9,234 nucleotides of DNA from assembly GCA_945787305.1 (NCBI GenBank), contig CALZIH010000093.1:1-9234 (forward strand). The letters run 5' to 3'. The translations under genes were made by a program, and so were the position numbers. Source of the DNA: an uncultured Desulfobulbaceae bacterium. Its GTDB lineage: Bacteria > Desulfobacterota > Desulfobulbia > Desulfobulbales > Desulfobulbaceae. Below the pieces are notes generated by a model. It had not been told where the DNA came from. It did no database searches and saw only the letters and a list, made by a program, of their open reading frames with translations. The number at the start of each line of letters is the position of its first letter. Position 1 is the stretch's first letter. Shown here piece by piece: positions 6,518-9,234 of the stretch.

Positions 6518-7447
6518 TCATCTTGGCCCAGCCTTTTGTACAGGCATTTGCAACACGGGCTGATAGATTGCTTTACCTAATTCATCGTCTTGGGTTTTGT
6601 CAAAAATTGTACCCTGGATCATTTGCGAATCAGCCGTTCCCCACCAGTTGCCTTCAATGGCAAGGTCCCATTTCTGTTTGACCCCCAGGTTCAGGTTATA
6701 ATCGGAATTTGCAAAGATGTTGTTTCCTTTAATTTCAAGATGTCCTTCGTTCCAGGGTTTACCGGTTCGACCGGGTTCAAAGAAATCAACAATGTTCTGA
6801 CTTGATGGTACCAGAAATACACCGATACGATTTTGGGTGATGGTATTGCCGGTGATCTCGACAGGGCCCTCCATGCGGGTGAAACGTATGCCGAGGTTGT
6901 TGTTTTCTACGGTATTATGGGAAATAGTAAACTTGGCCCGTCCAAAACGGAGTCCCTCGTTATTGTGAGTAAAGATGGAGTCGGATACAGAGGCTGTTGA
7001 GAAGTGCACCTGCAGACCGGTAAAGGCGTCGCGGAAATGGCAGTATTTCAGGGAGTTCTTTTGCGCTGAAGCAAAGATCAGTACATAGGACCAGTCTTTG
7101 GGCGCCGGATTTTTTTCAGCTGATTTAAAGGTGATTGGGGCCTCTTTGGTTCCTTCTGCAATGATCCGGCCGGACACCCTGATCTCTGAGTCGCCGATTT
7201 TGTCATTATTGTTGTCTATCTTGCGGAAACGTACCGTTGTACCCGGTTGAATTGTCAGGGTCGCCCCTCTGCCAACGACAAAAACACCCTCAATCTCTAT
7301 GTCACCCGACCAGGTCATGTCTTCATGGATAATGGTCCCGGTAAACAAACGTCCCTGGTGTTCGCCATGGGGCGTCACAATCGACTGGGCGCAACCCAGG
7401 AGAGAGAGGCTGACAAGAGCCAGTATCAAGTGAAAAAGACGATGCAT
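6518..7447 (-). CDS. Single-module right-handed beta-helix lipoprotein (second paralogue)
   Basis: The 309-residue product starts at ATG 7445-7447. The frame extends to 7639, but that extension overlaps the upstream gene and would bury the signal peptide. Residues 1-19 form a lipoprotein signal with lipobox LLGC (Cys19) and Ala at +2, consistent with the outer membrane. The module has TWSGDI at 45-50, LTIQPGTTVRF at 64-74, a calcium-loop-like DNNNDKIGD at 78-86, YCHF at 135-138 with His148, and NWWG at 267, 43 residues from the end. Layout and caps match the downstream lipoprotein and the left-edge protein. Only four bases separate it from the preceding stop and no Shine-Dalgarno is seen, so it is probably translated by coupling. 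It may be a structural or binding surface protein; function unknown. Confidence 0.9.
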   Translation of the reverse strand: MHRLFHLILALVSLSLLGCAQSIVTPHGEHQGRLFTGTIIHEDMTWSGDIEIEGVFVVGRGATLTIQPGTTVRFRKIDNNNDKIGDSEIRVSGRIIAEGTKEAPITFKSAEKNPAPKDWSYVLIFASAQKNSLKYCHFRDAFTGLQVHFSTASVSDSIFTHNNEGLRFGRAKFTISHNTVENNNLGIRFTRMEGPVEITGNTITQNRIGVFLVPSSQNIVDFFEPGRTGKPWNEGHLEIKGNNIFANSDYNLNLGVKQKWDLAIEGNWWGTADSQMIQGTIFDKTQDDELGKAIYQPVLQMPVQKAGPR

Positions 7448-7451
7448 GGTA

Positions 7452-8606
7452 TTAGGGCATGATTGATTCGGCAATGATGTGCACTCCAGTCTTAATTTCA
7501 TTTGGTTTGATCGTAATGCTGTGATTTGGTGAGCCTTCATAAATGCCGTAATATTCTCCCGCCAGTGGCGCATCGCCAACTTTATCCCGGGCCACCAGAT
7601 AATAGGTGCCGCTCCCCAATTCAAGCCTGAAAAATCCATTTTCGTCAGTCCGGGTCATGTGTTCTGTTTTCAGGCGCAGGACGTACATCTGAAATAACTG
7701 TACCTCATCGGCGGGATAGGCGGATATGTAGAGCTCGTTGAGGGGAATGCCCTCGAGGTTGGTTACGCGCCCGGCAATGACCGCAGGTTTTGAGATGTCC
7801 CCGCCAAGGCCCCTGGCCGAATCTGTTTCATCCATTTCACGCAGTGAGACTGCCCGGCGCTCTTCCTCTTTCCTGCCCCTTGGATCAGTGGCATCCAGGG
7901 CAAGAAAAGCATCTATATCATTGCGAGGATAGCAGGAAACATCAATCATACACGACTGCGCCGGCAGAACCTGGATAGGATTGTCGGCATAGTAGCACAA
8001 CAGGTCTCCTTTTCTGATCGGACCGATTGCGCCTCCGCCTTTTCGTTTACGGGCCATCACCACGTAAGATCCGGGGTCGAGGTCAAACCAGAACGATCCG
8101 TCTTCAGGAACCGTGTTGGTGAGCAGGCCCATGCCCCGGAAAGGTTCGTCTTTCAGCGAGTAAACGGATACACTGCTGTAGACCGCCGGCTCGCCCTTGT
8201 AAAGGACACGGCCACCAATTCCCTGGTAGCCCGATTCGCACTGGGGTTTGTTCTTTGGCAGGAGAATCATCGGGACCCAGCGAAATTCTTCATCTATACG
8301 AAGGGGGTTGAGGCCGTGGTAGCCGTAAAGGGGGGTGCCCTGGTCAGACCCGCTGGCCACGAAATAGTATTTGCCTTCGGGCAGCGAAATGCGGTACTGG
8401 CCGGGCTTGTCGCCGGGTGTAGAGTGAATACCATTTTGCTGGTTGCGCAGTGAAGTATAGTCTGGATAGGCAGTGACCACCGCATCGTTAACCGGGCCAT
8501 GTTCAGAAAGCACTACACCCTCAAGCTGCAATGCAAATACCTTGAGCGGGAAACCTATGCAACAGAGAACAAAGAGTAGAACAAAGAGAAAGCGAGTTTT
8601 GATCAT
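7452..8606 (-). CDS. Exported protein with three carboxypeptidase regulatory-like repeats
   Basis: The 384-residue product has a signal peptide (MIKTR, hydrophobic to about 21, likely cleavage VFA|LQ after residue 25). Three prealbumin-fold repeats follow at about 27-118, 129-230 and 276-380, each with a (P)(E/D)G(S/K)xxFxLxxGxYxxxA core and then a (Y)GxxxxP(I/L)xI segment. Repeat 2 holds four cysteines (Cys123, LLCYY, SCMIDVSC) that could form disulfides after export. A charged linker rich in Arg and Glu (about 232-275) separates repeats 2 and 3. The family is non-catalytic and usually serves binding or assembly. The gene lies directly before a beta-helix lipoprotein and is the first gene after a strong predicted promoter. 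No strong Shine-Dalgarno is visible; ATGGATTCCATTTT precedes the start. Fold confidence is good, role unknown. Confidence 0.88.
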   Translation of the reverse strand: MIKTRFLFVLLFVLCCIGFPLKVFALQLEGVVLSEHGPVNDAVVTAYPDYTSLRNQQNGIHSTPGDKPGQYRISLPEGKYYFVASGSDQGTPLYGYHGLNPLRIDEEFRWVPMILLPKNKPQCESGYQGIGGRVLYKGEPAVYSSVSVYSLKDEPFRGMGLLTNTVPEDGSFWFDLDPGSYVVMARKRKGGGAIGPIRKGDLLCYYADNPIQVLPAQSCMIDVSCYPRNDIDAFLALDATDPRGRKEEERRAVSLREMDETDSARGLGGDISKPAVIAGRVTNLEGIPLNELYISAYPADEVQLFQMYVLRLKTEHMTRTDENGFFRLELGSGTYYLVARDKVGDAPLAGEYYGIYEGSPNHSITIKPNEIKTGVHIIAESIMP

Positions 8607-8671
8607 AAAATGGAATCCATTATGAAGATGGACTCATGAAAAGTCCAATGCGCCATTTGCAAGGTTAAAAC

Positions 8672-8688
8672 AACAGGAGCAACCTGTT
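8672..8688 (-). other. Leader hairpin between promoter and the three-repeat gene
   Basis: AACAGG (8672-8677) pairs with CCTGTT (8683-8688) over AGCAA. On the minus strand the stem is followed by GTTTTAACC, a short U-tract. It could be a weak terminator for the right-edge gene, or an attenuator-like structure in the leader of the operon. An alternative pairing of AGGTT (8662-8666) with AACCT (8681-8685) would break it. Confidence 0.3.
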
Positions 8689-8714
8689 ATATGCTGTAGT
8701 TTTACTGTAAGCAA
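8686..8714 (-). promoter_or_regulatory. Secondary promoter-like sequence
   Basis: On the minus strand TTGCTT (8709-8714), a 17-bp spacer and TATAAC (8686-8691) resemble a sigma70 promoter with a good -10 and a poor -35. It lies downstream of a better candidate, and its -10 overlaps the leader hairpin. Confidence 0.2.
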
Positions 8715-8760
8715 CAGCTCCTTCCGGCAGGCTAATCAAATTGTTATCAATACATCTTAT

Positions 8761-8789
8761 ACTATATTGCACTTGCCAAGTTGGGTCAA
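8761..8789 (-). promoter_or_regulatory. Sigma70-type promoter of the minus-strand operon
   Basis: On the minus strand TTGACC (8784-8789) and TATAGT (8761-8766) are each one base from consensus and are spaced by exactly 17 bp. The site lies 26 bp past the stop of the right-edge gene. Transcription would start near 8754 and leave a leader of about 150 nt before the ATG at 8606. It probably drives the prealbumin-like, two beta-helix and MFS genes. Confidence 0.5.
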
Positions 8790-8815
8790 ACAGGAAACGC
8801 TGAGTTTACAGCCGT

Positions 8816-9234
8816 TTAATTCTCTGTCGGTTCAAGAGGCAGGATCTTGTCCATTTTCTCCTTGACTTCATAGCCGAGGCCCAGGGTTCCCTGGAGTTTT
8901 TCCCGCTGCTCGCCCGGTACCGGAACCTTGAACCTCATGATGTCGTATCCCGACTTTGTTTCGCCGGTCTTGCCCATTACCGCTATCGGTACGTCTTCAC
9001 CGGGACCGAGATGAAGGCCCTCGACCTGGGGCACTCCGCTGATTGGCTGGGCAGGTTGCATGCCGCCGACCGGCAGTGCACCACCCTGGCTGATAGATTT
9101 TGTGCTGCCATAGGTGCCGACATAGGTGCCGGGTACTGGGCGTCCGAAAGTCCGCTCCCTGCCTAAGAGGAAATATTCTGTGTCAGGTGGGAGTTTTAGT
9201 GAAAACTTGCCATCCTCTTTTGTACGAGTTGACA
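8816..9234 (-). CDS. Carboxypeptidase regulatory-like domain protein, C-terminal part
   Basis: The frame is open from the right edge to the TAA at 8816-8818, so this is the last 138 or so residues of a longer protein. The ATG at 9061 is internal: the codons upstream of it continue the same domain, with TRTKEDGKFSLKLPP near the edge followed by EYFLLGRERTFGRPVPG. This is the DGxFxLxLPP-x-YxLxxR core seen in the other prealbumin-like proteins here. After it come a Gly/Pro-rich stretch (GTYVGTYGS, about 9104-9130), a strand segment LHLGPGEDVPIAVMG, and a charged, probably helical end (EVKEKMDKILPLEP). The N-terminus and any signal peptide lie outside the window. It precedes the operon promoter and probably belongs to the same functional group. 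The domain call rests on one partial repeat. Confidence 0.8.
   Translation of the reverse strand, partial: STRTKEDGKFSLKLPPDTEYFLLGRERTFGRPVPGTYVGTYGSTKSISQGGALPVGGMQPAQPISGVPQVEGLHLGPGEDVPIAVMGKTGETKSGYDIMRFKVPVPGEQREKLQGTLGLGYEVKEKMDKILPLEPTEN

Noticed and set aside
7448..7639. Longer N-terminus for the second beta-helix lipoprotein
   Set aside because: It overlaps the upstream gene's end and would place 64 residues before a textbook lipoprotein signal peptide.
1..9234. Multihaem cytochrome, tRNA, CRISPR array or insertion sequence
   Set aside because: No CxxCH motif appears in any supported protein, no regular spaced repeats, no tRNA-like cloverleaf and no transposase frame were seen.

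Overview
This 9.2 kb window comes from a Gram-negative bacterium. Five of the eight genes carry a recognisable signal peptide, and two of those are lipoproteins with textbook lipoboxes. The base composition is moderate, and the repertoire of extracytoplasmic right-handed beta-helix and prealbumin-like (carboxypeptidase regulatory-like) repeat proteins would fit a Desulfobacterota-type anaerobe. That taxonomic guess is weak and rests on style only; there is no rRNA, housekeeping gene or cytochrome here to test it.

The window holds two converging gene groups built from the same two protein families. The plus-strand group (1-3847) has a three-module beta-helix protein that is cut by the left edge, then a two-repeat carboxypeptidase regulatory-like (prealbumin-fold) protein, then a small exported protein that looks like an OpuAC-type glycine-betaine-binding protein with one lobe missing. 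The minus-strand group, read right to left (9234-4074), has a prealbumin-like protein cut by the right edge, a three-repeat prealbumin-like protein, two single-module beta-helix lipoproteins, and a 12-TM major facilitator transporter. The last gene is coupled to the lipoprotein before it by an ATGA overlap. A good sigma70-type promoter (TTGACC-17-TATAGT) lies just after the right-edge gene and probably drives the four-gene run 8606->4074.

The groups meet in a 226-bp non-coding stretch (3848-4073) that contains hairpins, including a 62-nt imperfect inverted repeat that may end the minus-strand transcript. No tRNA, rRNA, CRISPR array, insertion sequence or CxxCH haem motif was found. No non-coding stretch exceeds 300 bp.

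The beta-helix modules share an N-terminal TxWxG/PGT cap, an inserted Asp/Asn-rich loop, a Cys/His-bearing coil, and a C-terminal NW(W/Y/F)G tail that is exactly 43 residues long at the end of all three proteins. The recurrence of the same two families on both strands, plus one exporter and one reduced binding protein, suggests a dedicated cell-surface or periplasmic system. I cannot name its substrate or function from the sequence.
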